Shown: one piece after another, positions 17,999 to 26,578 of the stretch
How positions within the stretch are numbered: position 1 is the first letter of the stretch
How the letters are laid out: each line of letters opens with the position of its first letter
NCBI GenBank assembly: GCA_900756925.1
Contig: CAAELX010000053.1
Span: 1-64,000, forward strand
Source of the DNA: an uncultured Roseburia sp.
GTDB lineage: Bacteria > Bacillota > Clostridia > Lachnospirales > Lachnospiraceae
Reading direction: 5' to 3'
DNA length: 64,000 nt
Position numbers and translations under genes: made by a program
Notes under the pieces: model-generated
Database searches by the model: none
What the model saw: the letters and a program-made list of their open reading frames with translations, nothing else
What the model was told of the DNA's origin: nothing

Positions 17999-19063
17999 AT
18001 GGAATATTTACAGAGAAATATGGAATTACAGATTGAACAGCCAGACAGAGAGATTGAGAAAAAAGTAAAAGCAAACTGGGATCATGTGGCAAAGCCACTA
18101 GACGGTCTCGGAAAATTCGAGGGTCTGATCGCGAGGATCGGAGCGATTCTTGGAACCGCAGAGATTTCAATCGGAAAAAAGGCAGTCATCGTGATGTGCG
18201 CAGACAATGGAATTGTCGCAGAGGGCATCAGTCAGTCCGGGCAGGAAGTCACGGCGGCAGTCACGGCGAATCTGGGAATCCGCAATACATCGGTGTGCAA
18301 GATGGCAAAAAGAGCAGGAGCAGAGATAATCCCAGTCGATATCGGGGTGAATACGAAAACGGTATTTTCCGGTGTACGGGATTGCAAAGTGCGGATGGGT
18401 ACGCGCAATTTCCGGAAAGAACCGGCGATGACGGATGCGGAAGCAGAGCAGGCGATTGAGACCGGCATGGAGTTAGTGAGGGAATGCAAAGAAGCCGGTT
18501 ACACCCTGCTTGGCACCGGGGAGATGGGAATCGGCAACACGACAACGAGTGCGGCGATGGCAGCGGCGCTTTTGGGCGTCTCAGCAGAGACAGTAACCGG
18601 AAGAGGGGCAGGACTTAGCGATGCAGGACTGCTCCACAAGCAGCAGATCGTCCGGGAAGCGCTTGAGAAGTACCGGCTGACGAAGGAGGAGCCGATGCGG
18701 ATTTTGTGTACCGTAGGAGGACTTGATATTGCAGGGCTCTGCGGTGTCTTTTTGGGCGGGGCAAAGTACCATGTTCCAATCGTGGCAGACGGGGTGATCA
18801 GTGCAGTTGCGGCGCTCACCGCGGAACGGCTTGCTCCGGGCACGAGGGAGTATGTGATCCCGTCCCACAGAGGAAAAGAACCGGCATCTGATCTTCTGAT
18901 GCGGGAGCTTCAGTTAAATCCGATCATCGATGCAGGATTAGCGCTCGGGGAAGGAACCGGGGCAGTGATGATGTTTTCCCTGCTTGACCTTGCAATGACG
19001 CTGTATGAGAGCGGAGCGACCTTCAGGGATTTTGAGATAGAGCAGTATGAGAGATTTGTGTGA
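17999..19063 (+). CDS. cobT: nicotinate-nucleotide-dimethylbenzimidazole phosphoribosyltransferase
   Basis: A 354-residue enzyme that activates the lower-ligand base (DMB or another benzimidazole or purine) to its alpha-riboside phosphate. CobT features seen are KPLDGLGKFEGLIARIGAI, MCADNGIVAEGISQSGQEV, GEMGIGNTTTSAA and the C-terminal catalytic acidic region ALGEGTGAVMM. Two ATGs (17999 and 18020) are possible; the first is kept although its ribosome site is weak. No bza genes for anaerobic benzimidazole synthesis are in the window, so the native base is unknown. Confidence 0.95.
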   Translation: MEYLQRNMELQIEQPDREIEKKVKANWDHVAKPLDGLGKFEGLIARIGAILGTAEISIGKKAVIVMCADNGIVAEGISQSGQEVTAAVTANLGIRNTSVCKMAKRAGAEIIPVDIGVNTKTVFSGVRDCKVRMGTRNFRKEPAMTDAEAEQAIETGMELVRECKEAGYTLLGTGEMGIGNTTTSAAMAAALLGVSAETVTGRGAGLSDAGLLHKQQIVREALEKYRLTKEEPMRILCTVGGLDIAGLCGVFLGGAKYHVPIVADGVISAVAALTAERLAPGTREYVIPSHRGKEPASDLLMRELQLNPIIDAGLALGEGTGAVMMFSLLDLAMTLYESGATFRDFEIEQYERFV

Positions 19064-19074
19064 AAGGTGATGGA

Positions 19075-19686
19075 ATGATAACACTGGTGACAGGGGGAAG
19101 CGGCAGCGGCAAATCGGCTTACGCGGAAGACGTGGCAGTTTCTGCTGAGGGGACAGAAAAATATTACATTGCGACCATGCAGATTTATGATGCAGAGGGG
19201 GAGAGAAAGGTGGAGCGGCACAGAAAGCTGCGCGCCGGAAAAGGGTTTACGACCGTAGAGAGCCCTCGGAATGTCGGACAGGTTGTATTTCCAACATTTA
19301 CCGAAACAAAAACGGTCTGCAAAGACTGTCGGGAGCCCGAACATAGCAGGAAGAAACAGGGGCAGAGAACGGCACTCTTAGAGTGCATGTCCAATCTTGT
19401 CGCAAATGAGATGTTTTCTATAGATGGGATGAGAGAGGAAGATGCGGTTGTGACAAAAGTGGTGCAGGATATGGAGCTGCTTGCGACAAAGCTCGATCAT
19501 CTTGTCATTGTGACAAACAATGTTTTTGAGGACGGCCTCCCATACGATGAAGGCACGATGGCATATCTGCGGGCACTCGGCAGGATCAACGCAGTGCTTG
19601 CAAAGCGTGCAGACCGTGTGGTGGAAGTGGTTGTCGGTATTCCGGTCATTTTGAAAGAATCGGCACAGGAAAGGACAGAGGAATGA
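19075..19686 (+). CDS. cobU: adenosylcobinamide kinase / guanylyltransferase
   Basis: A 203-residue bifunctional enzyme that phosphorylates adenosylcobinamide and adds GMP. The P-loop TGGSGSGKSAYAE is at the N terminus. VERHRKLRA contains the family's guanylylated histidine. The tail has VTNNVFEDGLPYDEGTMAYL and VVEVVVGIPVILK. Compared with the usual family an extra cysteine-bearing insertion (KDCREPEHSRKKQGQ) lies mid-protein. The start at ATG 19075 gives the normal N terminus; GTG 19060 is an alternative. It abuts cobT and overlaps cobS by 4 bp. Confidence 0.92.
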   Translation: MITLVTGGSGSGKSAYAEDVAVSAEGTEKYYIATMQIYDAEGERKVERHRKLRAGKGFTTVESPRNVGQVVFPTFTETKTVCKDCREPEHSRKKQGQRTALLECMSNLVANEMFSIDGMREEDAVVTKVVQDMELLATKLDHLVIVTNNVFEDGLPYDEGTMAYLRALGRINAVLAKRADRVVEVVVGIPVILKESAQERTEE

Positions 19687-20447
19687 AGCTTTTCAAATCA
19701 ATGATCATCGCATTTTCCATTTATTCAAAAATACCGGTGCCGCAGTTTGCGTGGAAAGAGGAGGACATGGAGTACATGATGTGCTTTTTCCCGTGGATCG
19801 GCGGTGTGATCGGACTGGTGTTCTACGGCTGGCTGGCACTGTGTGAAAAGGTACAGATCGGTGCATTATGCCGTGCGTGTGTGGCGGCGGCAATTCCCCT
19901 GATCATTTCCGGCGGCTTCCATGTGGACGGCTATATGGACACAATGGATGCGTTCCATTCCTACCAGAACAGGGAAAAGAAATTAGAAATCTTAAAGGAT
20001 TCCCATATCGGGGCTTTTGCGGCGATCATGCTGATGCTTTATTATCTGATCGATCTTGCGGCGCTCTCGGAAGTTGTGACGGGAAAGGCAGCGTTTGCAG
20101 TGGCAGCCGTTTTCTTTCTGGCACGGTGCCTAAGCGGGATCGGCGTTGTGACATTAAAGTCTGCGAAGAAGGAAGGGCTTTTGTATACGTTTGCATCCGG
20201 TGCACAGAAAAAGAGGGTACGGCTTGCCCTGTACGTGCAGTTTACAGGATGTATCGCCCTGATGGTGGCGGTGTCCGGGATTTACGGCATTGTGGCAGCA
20301 GTGACCGGAGTGCTCTGTTTCTTTTATTTTAAATGGAAGAGCTACCGGGAACTCGGCGGTATCACAGGGGATACGGCGGGATGGTATGTGACGGTGTGCG
20401 AGGCGGCGGCAGCAGTCGTGGTTGCGGTTGCTTTGCATATTTGCTGA
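19683..20447 (+). CDS. cobS: adenosylcobinamide-GDP ribazoletransferase (cobalamin synthase)
   Basis: A 254-residue membrane enzyme joining adenosylcobinamide-GDP to alpha-ribazole phosphate. The N-terminal motif FSIYSKIPVP and the metal-binding acidic motif GGFHVDGYMDTMDAFHSY are characteristic, followed by LEILKDSHIGAFA. About six hydrophobic helices complete it. Its ATG overlaps the cobU stop (ATGA), giving tight coupling. Confidence 0.95.
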   Translation: MKLFKSMIIAFSIYSKIPVPQFAWKEEDMEYMMCFFPWIGGVIGLVFYGWLALCEKVQIGALCRACVAAAIPLIISGGFHVDGYMDTMDAFHSYQNREKKLEILKDSHIGAFAAIMLMLYYLIDLAALSEVVTGKAAFAVAAVFFLARCLSGIGVVTLKSAKKEGLLYTFASGAQKKRVRLALYVQFTGCIALMVAVSGIYGIVAAVTGVLCFFYFKWKSYRELGGITGDTAGWYVTVCEAAAAVVVAVALHIC

Positions 20448-20580
20448 TTTTGCAGATGAAGGCAGAAACCGAAGTTTTTCGGAGTTACAGAATATGGCAG
20501 TGAAGCATCGATGATGAAATGATTGTTATAAATTTTGCAATATCACGGACAAAGTAGTTTAGACAGAAGGAAAAAAAGAA

Positions 20581-20913
20581 ATGGAACTGTATATTGGTGG
20601 TTATGCACAGGGAAAATTGGCATATGTGCAGGAAAAATATAAAGGGCAGGATGTTTTGATCGTAGAGGATCTGCATCTGTGGGTGAAACAGCTTTTGCAG
20701 GAAAAGAAACCGGCAGAAGAGATCGTGCTGCAATATTACAGGGAGCATCCGGACTGTATTTTTATCTGTGATGAGATTGGGAACGGGATTGTCCCGCTTG
20801 CGGCAGAGGAGCGGGAGTACCGGGAACGCGTGGGAAGGCTTTTGATCACGCTGGCAAAAGAAGCGAAGACAGTGGAGCGGATTGTATGCGGAATTGGACA
20901 GAAAATCAAATAA
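20581..20913 (+). CDS. miniature CobU-like protein
   Basis: A 110-residue protein that looks like a shortened CobU. The start LYIGGYAQGKLAYV matches the CobU strand and P-loop but has Leu after GK where Ser or Thr normally binds magnesium-nucleotide. The C-terminal half, FICDEIGNGIVPLAAEEREY then RVGRLLITLAKEA and VCGIGQKIK, follows the CobU pattern of a conserved acidic residue, GxGIVP and a terminal beta strand. The middle, including the guanylylated-histidine region, is deleted. It probably binds but may not process nucleotide. ATG follows AGAAGGAAA; it overlaps the cobC gene by 28 bp. Confidence 0.65.
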   Translation: MELYIGGYAQGKLAYVQEKYKGQDVLIVEDLHLWVKQLLQEKKPAEEIVLQYYREHPDCIFICDEIGNGIVPLAAEEREYRERVGRLLITLAKEAKTVERIVCGIGQKIK

Positions 20914-21557
20914 AAGTAACCATCACCTGGATCCGCCACGGTAGAACGAAGGGAAATGAGGAGCACCGTTACCTTGGAAAAACAGACGAGCCGTTGTCAG
21001 AAAATGGCATCCTGCAGCTGACGAAGCAGAAGAAAACAAAAAAAAGGGACGCCGGGACACTTTTATTTTCTTCCCCGATGTTGCGCTGTATCCAGACGGC
21101 AGAGCTGCTTTACGACAGAACCCCGATCCAGATTCCTGAGTGGGAAGAGATGGATTTCGGGCGTTTTGAAGGAAAGAATTACAAAGAGCTATGTGGGGAT
21201 CCCGATTACCAGAAGTGGATTGACAGCAACGGAACACTTCCTTTCCCGGAGGGAGAATCGCGGGAACAGTTCCTTGCACGCTGTATGCAGGGATTTGACC
21301 GGATGATTGCTGAAGTGATGAGGCTGTCTGCCGGATTTTTTGATGAGGGAGAGAAAAAAGGTGCAGAGCCGGAGCTTACGGCGACAGCAGTGGTTCATGG
21401 CGGTACGATCATGGCGGTGTTAAGCACCCTGACCGGAAGCGCATATTTTGACTTTCAGGTAGAAAACGGACAAGGGTATGAGACCGTCATAAAAATCAGG
21501 ATGAATGAACAAAAAACAGTTGAGACAGTAGTGATGGAAAGCTGCCGGAAGCTGTAA
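20886..21557 (+). CDS. cobC: histidine phosphatase family protein, probable alpha-ribazole phosphatase
   Basis: A 223-residue phosphatase expected to remove phosphate from alpha-ribazole phosphate or adenosylcobalamin phosphate. The catalytic motif TWIRHGRTKGNEEHRYLG has the phospho-accepting RHG. The second arginine is in SSPMLRCIQTAELL, the general acid Glu in EMDFGRFEGKNYKEL, and the second His in AVVHGGTIMAVL. Position between cobS-type genes and cbiB supports CobC over a general phosphoglycerate-mutase-like role. The start overlaps the mini-CobU gene. Confidence 0.88.
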   Translation: MRNWTENQIKVTITWIRHGRTKGNEEHRYLGKTDEPLSENGILQLTKQKKTKKRDAGTLLFSSPMLRCIQTAELLYDRTPIQIPEWEEMDFGRFEGKNYKELCGDPDYQKWIDSNGTLPFPEGESREQFLARCMQGFDRMIAEVMRLSAGFFDEGEKKGAEPELTATAVVHGGTIMAVLSTLTGSAYFDFQVENGQGYETVIKIRMNEQKTVETVVMESCRKL

Positions 21558-21591
21558 AAGACGTATTATGCAGAACAGAAAGGAAAGAAAA

Positions 21592-22575
21592 ATGAGAAAC
21601 CATATCATAGCGTTTGCCGCGGGCTTTCTCCTAGACCTTGCCTTCGGCGACCCGCACTGGCTTCCACATCCGATCCGTCTGATCGGGAATTGGATCGCGT
21701 TTCTGGAAAAGAAGCTGATCGGGGAAAAAGGGGAGGCGAGAAAGACAACCTCCGGACAGGAATTAAAGAGAGGAGTTCTGTTAGTGCTCGAGGTGCTATC
21801 CGCAACCGGCTGTATTGCGGCGGCAATTCTGTCTGTGGCTTATCACATCCATCCAGTCTGTGGGATTCTTGCAGAAAGTGTGATGACCTACCAGATTCTT
21901 GCGACAAAGTGTCTGAAAGTGGAGAGCATGAAAGTGTACACAGAACTGAAAAAAGGAGATCTGCCTGCAGCGAGGAGGGCAGTATCCATGATTGTTGGAA
22001 GAGATACGGAGAATCTCGACGAGACCGGTGTGGCGAAGGCTGCGATTGAGACCGTGGCGGAGAATACATCAGACGGCGTGATCGCGCCGATGCTCTATAC
22101 GGCGATCGGGGGTCCGGTACTGGGGTTTTTGTACAAGGCGGTCAATACAATGGATTCCATGGTCGGGTATAAGAATGATCGTTACCTGTACTTCGGCAGG
22201 GCGGCGGCGAAGTTCGATGATGTGGTCAACTACCTTCCGGCACGTATCAGCGCCCTTCTTATGGTAGCAGGATGCTATTTTTGTGGTAAGGAATTCAGCG
22301 GAAAAAATGCCTGGAACATATATCGGAGAGACCGTTATAAACACGCAAGCCCGAACTCCGCGCAGACAGAGGCAGCCTGTGCAGGGGCACTCGGCATCCG
22401 GCTGGCCGGAAATGCAAGTTATTTTGGAAAAATCGTGGAGAAACCATACATCGGGGATGCCACAAGGGCAGTGGAGACCGAGGATATCAGGCGTGCAAAC
22501 CGGCTGCTTTACGCGACCGCATTTTTGTGCGAGATAAGTTGCCTGCTGGGGATGATATTTATTTTAGAACTATGA
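21592..22575 (+). CDS. cbiB: adenosylcobinamide-phosphate synthase
   Basis: A 327-residue membrane enzyme that attaches aminopropanol phosphate to adenosylcobyric acid. Typical segments are AGFLLDLAFGDPHWLPHPIR at the N terminus, VGRDTENLDETGVAKAAIE, ENTSDGVIAPMLYTAIGGP and DRYKHASPNSAQTEAACAGA. The start at ATG 21592 is chosen over 21568 because AAAGGAAAG lies just upstream and the protein then begins with the family N terminus. A large palindromic element follows it at 22583. Confidence 0.95.
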   Translation: MRNHIIAFAAGFLLDLAFGDPHWLPHPIRLIGNWIAFLEKKLIGEKGEARKTTSGQELKRGVLLVLEVLSATGCIAAAILSVAYHIHPVCGILAESVMTYQILATKCLKVESMKVYTELKKGDLPAARRAVSMIVGRDTENLDETGVAKAAIETVAENTSDGVIAPMLYTAIGGPVLGFLYKAVNTMDSMVGYKNDRYLYFGRAAAKFDDVVNYLPARISALLMVAGCYFCGKEFSGKNAWNIYRRDRYKHASPNSAQTEAACAGALGIRLAGNASYFGKIVEKPYIGDATRAVETEDIRRANRLLYATAFLCEISCLLGMIFILEL

Positions 22576-22582
22576 TAAATTA

Positions 22583-22787
22583 GGTAATTACGAAACTCAA
22601 CGAAAACGTAAAGTGGATTGTGCACAATGGCCGAAAGCAACGAAGACACTGGGGAGCCGCCGGTCCTTAGCGACCGTATTTTGGTCGCTTAGTACCGCTG
22701 CGAGCGACACGTAGCGAGAGCGTGTCTTCGCTGCTTTTGGTCATTGCGCACAATCTTCACAGCATAAATTTGAGTTTCGTAATTACC
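22583..22787. repeat. 205-bp palindromic element within the cobalamin operon
   Basis: Perfect 18-bp terminal arms (22583-22600 and 22770-22787) enclose further paired blocks: GATTGTGC-type sequence near 22616 with GCGCACAATC near 22746, GAAGACAC near 22639 with GTGTCTTC near 22723, and GGTCGCTAAG-type blocks around the centre (about 22668 and 22684). The whole could fold into one long hairpin in RNA. No coding capacity, no T tract and no obvious target duplication. It resembles a non-autonomous mobile or REP-like element. Confidence 0.7.
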
Positions 22788-22815
22788 GGAGATGATGTAA
22801 GAAAGGAACAGGAAA

Positions 22816-23886
22816 ATGCGTCCAAACATACATGGAGGAGACATCTATCAGAATCACGTGGAACTGGATTTTTCCGTGAACAGCAATCCATTCGGCATAC
22901 CGGAGCGCGTGAAGGAGGCGATGCATCAGGCGGTGGAAGTCTGCGACTGCTATCCGGATATCCGTCATGCAAAGCTCATCGCAAAGCTTAGTGCCAGTTA
23001 CAATATTCCGGAGGAACACATTCTCTGCGGAAACGGAGCTTCCGAGCTCTTTGTGGCAATCGTGCATGCCTTAAAGCCAAAGCACATCCTGATCCCGGTG
23101 CCGTCTTTTTTCGGTTATGAGAAAGCAGCAGGTATGACAAATGCCAAAGTATCTTATTATGAGATGACAATAACAGACAGGTTCTGCCTGACAGAGAAAG
23201 TGCTTTCAAAATTGACGGAGGAGACAGACCTTCTTTTTCTCGCTAACCCGAATAATCCGGTTGGAAATACAATAGACAGAGTGCTCCTTACTGCGATCTG
23301 TGACCGGTGCAGGGAATGCCATATCACGGTTGTGATCGACGAATGCTTTCTGGAATTTACGGGACAGAGAGGATTCTTCGAGGAGCACGCGTTGGAGGAA
23401 TATCCGAATGTTCTGGTTGTGAAAGCTTTCACAAAGTTATATGCAATCCCGGGTGTGCGCCTCGGTTATCTGTTCGGCGGGGAAAAGGAGCTTATCGCGC
23501 GGATTGAAGAACAGCTTCCGGAGTGGAACATTTCCTGCTTTGCGGAGGCAGCAGGAATCGCAGCGTTAGAGGAAAAAATATACTGCAAAAGAACGGTCTC
23601 CTATCTGGAAAAAGAGAGGGCATTTCTGACGGAAGAACTGACCAGCCGGAAAATTCTGGTGTATCCGGGCGAGGCTGATTTCCTGTTATTATGGACGAAT
23701 CTTCCGCTCTATGAGAAGCTTTTGGAGCAGAAAATACTGATCCGTGACTGTGGCAATTACCGTGGACTGGAAAAAGGGTATTACCGCATTGCGGTCAGAA
23801 ACCATGAAGATAATAAAAAACTGTTAAAAGCGATTGACAGGTGCAGACTTGAAGTACAGAAAGGCATACTGGATCATATAGACTGA
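22816..23886 (+). CDS. cobD: threonine-phosphate decarboxylase / HisC-like aminotransferase
   Basis: A 356-residue PLP enzyme of fold type I expected to decarboxylate L-threonine phosphate to aminopropanol phosphate, the CbiB substrate. The N terminus NIHGGDIYQNHVELDFSVN is typical of CobD. LANPNNPVGN and VVIDECFLEF bind PLP, and the PLP lysine is in VVKAFTKLYAIPGVRLGYL. RIAVRNHEDNKKL near the end holds the substrate-carboxylate arginine. ATG follows AGAAAGGAACAGG. HisC activity is the alternative; cobalamin neighbours favour CobD. Confidence 0.92.
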   Translation: MRPNIHGGDIYQNHVELDFSVNSNPFGIPERVKEAMHQAVEVCDCYPDIRHAKLIAKLSASYNIPEEHILCGNGASELFVAIVHALKPKHILIPVPSFFGYEKAAGMTNAKVSYYEMTITDRFCLTEKVLSKLTEETDLLFLANPNNPVGNTIDRVLLTAICDRCRECHITVVIDECFLEFTGQRGFFEEHALEEYPNVLVVKAFTKLYAIPGVRLGYLFGGEKELIARIEEQLPEWNISCFAEAAGIAALEEKIYCKRTVSYLEKERAFLTEELTSRKILVYPGEADFLLLWTNLPLYEKLLEQKILIRDCGNYRGLEKGYYRIAVRNHEDNKKLLKAIDRCRLEVQKGILDHID

Positions 23887-23970
23887 GCAGTGCAACAGCA
23901 TGAAGTACAGAAAAGCAGAGCATTTTACAAGGCGTGGGAACGTCAGGTGAGAAAGGGGAACATCCGGCAG

Positions 23971-24612
23971 ATGGAAAACATAGAATACGTCAGACCGCAG
24001 GATATCGAGAAGCGGAGTTTTGCAATTATCACAAAAGAACTGGAGGAAAAGGGAATCGTACTCCCAAAGGAGCAGGAACTCGTAACAAAAAGGGCAATCC
24101 ATACAAGTGCCGATTTTGACTACGCGAAAACCATGACCTACTCCGAGCATGCAGTGGCGGTCGCTAAAGAGCTTATCCGAAACGGTGCTGACATCGTGAC
24201 TGACACGAATATGGCGTTGGCGGGCGTGAACAAAAAGGAACTGGCAAAATACGGCGGGGTGGCGCATTGCTTCATGGCAGATGAGGAAGTAGCGAGAATC
24301 GCACAAGAGCGTGGTGTCACAAGAGCAACCGTGAGCATGGAAAAGGCAGCCGGGCTTTTAAAACCGGTTATTTTTGCCATAGGAAATGCACCGACAGCGC
24401 TGATCGAACTTTACACGATGATCGTAAACGGCACCTACCGGCCTGCGTTCATTATTGGCGTCCCGGTAGGCTTCGTCAACGTGGAAGCCGCCAAAGAACT
24501 AATCTTAAAAACAGATATTCCGCACATTGTGAACCGTGGGCGCAAGGGTGGCAGCAACATTGCTGCTGCAATCTGCAACGCCTTATTGTATGAGCTTCGC
24601 GACGGGATATAG
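23971..24612 (+). CDS. cbiC: cobalt-precorrin-8 methylmutase
   Basis: A 213-residue enzyme that moves the methyl group from C-11 to C-12, forming cobyrinate. RPQDIEKRSFAII opens the domain; the catalytic His is in RAIHTSADFDYAKTM; later PVGFVNVEAAKE and NRGRKGGSNIAAAICNALLY are typical. The start is set at ATG 23971, after GAAAGGGG, since the 27 residues upstream in the same frame are not family-like. Confidence 0.94.
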   Translation: MENIEYVRPQDIEKRSFAIITKELEEKGIVLPKEQELVTKRAIHTSADFDYAKTMTYSEHAVAVAKELIRNGADIVTDTNMALAGVNKKELAKYGGVAHCFMADEEVARIAQERGVTRATVSMEKAAGLLKPVIFAIGNAPTALIELYTMIVNGTYRPAFIIGVPVGFVNVEAAKELILKTDIPHIVNRGRKGGSNIAAAICNALLYELRDGI

Positions 24613-24628
24613 GATAGAGGAGAGAGAA

Positions 24629-25777
24629 ATGCGTCATGGCTTCACCACCGGAAGCTGTGCGGCGGCGGCTTCTAAGGCGGCGGCCTACATGCTTCTGACC
24701 GGAAAGAAAAAAGAGAATATATCCATCCAGACCCCGAAGGGCATCTGGTACCATGCCACAATCGAGGAAATCACCCAAAGGGAGCTCTCCGTATCCTGCG
24801 CGGTCCGAAAGGACGGCGGGGATGATCCGGATATCACAACAGGGGCACTGATTTTTTCTACAGTGAGTATTGAGAGGGAGCAGCGTTTGGGGCAGCCGGC
24901 AGAGATCCTGATTGACGGCGGCATCGGCGTGGGCAGGGTGACAAAGCCGGGGCTCGACCAGCCGCCGGGCAATGCGGCGATCAACCATGTCCCGCGGGAG
25001 ATGATCACGCGGGAAGTGGAAGAAGTGTGCCGACTTGCCGATTTCCATGGCACTCTGAAGATTGTGATCTCAGTGCCGGAAGGGGAACAGCTGGCGGTGC
25101 AGACCTTCAACCCGAGGCTTGGAATCCTAGGAGGCATCTCTATCCTCGGAACGACCGGCATCGTGGAGCCGATGAGCAGCCAGGCGTTGATTGACACAAT
25201 CCGTGTGGAGTTAAACCAGAAACGGGCACAGGGGCATGAGATCGCGGCGGTATCCCCGGGAAATTATGGGCTTGACTATATGAAAAGGACGTATGATTAC
25301 GATCTGGACCGCAGTGTAAAGTGCAGTAACTTTATCGGGGATACCATTGACATGGCGGTACAGGCAGGATTTACGGGGATGCTTCTCACCGGACATATTG
25401 GAAAACTGGTGAAAGTTGCGGGAGGCATCATGAACACCCATTCGCGGGAAGGCGACTGCCGGATGGAGCTGCTCGTGGCATCATCAGTGCGGCATCAGGT
25501 GCCTTACCCGGTGTTGGAAGAGATTTTACAGTGTGTGACAACCGAGGAGGCAGTGAAGAAGCTCTATGCCTGCGGGAAGGCGGATGCAGTCTTAGAGGAT
25601 GTACTGGAAAAGGTTTTATTTTACCTGAGAAAACGGGCAGCTGGAAAGCTGCAGATAGAAGTGATCCTATATTCGAACGAGTGCGGCGAGCTTGCAAAGT
25701 CCGCAGGCGCGGAGGCACTTTTGGAGAAAATAAAAAAGGAGGATGCCGCAGAGTGCGGCATCTGGACGGAAGGATAA
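24629..25777 (+). CDS. cbiD: cobalt-precorrin-5B C1-methyltransferase
   Basis: A 382-residue enzyme of the anaerobic pathway that methylates C-1. The start RHGFTTGSCAAAASKAAAYM is a signature. KDGGDDPDITTGALI, GIGVGRVTKPGLDQPPGNAA and NFIGDTIDMAVQAGFTGML further mark CbiD. ATG 24629 follows AGAGGAGAG; an upstream in-frame ATG lies inside cbiC. CbiD is specific to the oxygen-independent route, which fixes the pathway type. Confidence 0.95.
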   Translation: MRHGFTTGSCAAAASKAAAYMLLTGKKKENISIQTPKGIWYHATIEEITQRELSVSCAVRKDGGDDPDITTGALIFSTVSIEREQRLGQPAEILIDGGIGVGRVTKPGLDQPPGNAAINHVPREMITREVEEVCRLADFHGTLKIVISVPEGEQLAVQTFNPRLGILGGISILGTTGIVEPMSSQALIDTIRVELNQKRAQGHEIAAVSPGNYGLDYMKRTYDYDLDRSVKCSNFIGDTIDMAVQAGFTGMLLTGHIGKLVKVAGGIMNTHSREGDCRMELLVASSVRHQVPYPVLEEILQCVTTEEAVKKLYACGKADAVLEDVLEKVLFYLRKRAAGKLQIEVILYSNECGELAKSAGAEALLEKIKKEDAAECGIWTEG

Positions 25778-25795
25778 AGAGAGGAAGAAAAGAGC

Positions 25796-26578
25796 ATGGT
25801 ACATTTTGTTGGAGCGGGACCGGGCGCGGCAGATCTTATCACAGTGCGTGGGATGCGCCTGTTAGAGCAGGCGGATGTGGTCATTTATGCGGGATCACTG
25901 GTGAACCCGGATCTTTTGTCTTATTGTAAAAAGGAGTGTGAGATCCACAACAGCGCTTACATGACGTTAGAGGAGATACTTGCCGTGATGGAACAGGCAG
26001 AGCAGGAGGGAAAGCTTACCGTCCGCCTGCATACGGGTGAGCCAAGCATCTACGGAGCGGTGCGGGAGCAGATGGATCTGCTGGACGAAAAAGGGATTCC
26101 TTATGAGAGCTGCCCGGGCGTGAGTGCCTGCTTCGGTGCGGCGGCATCGTTAAATCTGGAATACACGCTGCCGGACGTATCGCAGTCATTGATCATCACA
26201 CGGATGGAAGGCAGGACGAAGGTTCCAAAGGGTGAGAGCATCGAGAGCTTTGCCGCGCATCAGGCCTCCATGGCGGTATACTTAAGTACAGGCATGCTCG
26301 GCGAGTTAAGCAGACGTCTGATCGCAGGAGGGTACCGCGCAGATACCCCGGCGGCGCTTGTATACAAGGCAACCTGGCCGGAGGAGGAAGCGTATGTCTG
26401 CACAGTCGGACAGTTAGAACAGACGGCGAAGGAGCATAATATCACAAAGACGGCACTCATTCTCGTCGGTGAGGTGGTCTCCCACAGACAGTATGAGAAG
26501 TCGAGGCTTTATGCGGCAGATTTCGGGACAGAGTTCCGCAAAGCTGTCACACAGAAGGATGAGGGAGCCACAGAATGA
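25796..26578 (+). CDS. cbiF: cobalt-precorrin-4 C11-methyltransferase
   Basis: A 260-residue SAM-dependent tetrapyrrole methylase. VHFVGAGPGAADLITVRG is the family N terminus; LHTGEPSIYGAVREQMD and YESCPGVSACFGAAASL are CbiF/CobM-type motifs; LSTGMLGELSRRLIAGG follows. ATG after GAGAGGAAGAAAAG. Overlaps cbiG by 4 bp. Confidence 0.95.
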   Translation: MVHFVGAGPGAADLITVRGMRLLEQADVVIYAGSLVNPDLLSYCKKECEIHNSAYMTLEEILAVMEQAEQEGKLTVRLHTGEPSIYGAVREQMDLLDEKGIPYESCPGVSACFGAAASLNLEYTLPDVSQSLIITRMEGRTKVPKGESIESFAAHQASMAVYLSTGMLGELSRRLIAGGYRADTPAALVYKATWPEEEAYVCTVGQLEQTAKEHNITKTALILVGEVVSHRQYEKSRLYAADFGTEFRKAVTQKDEGATE

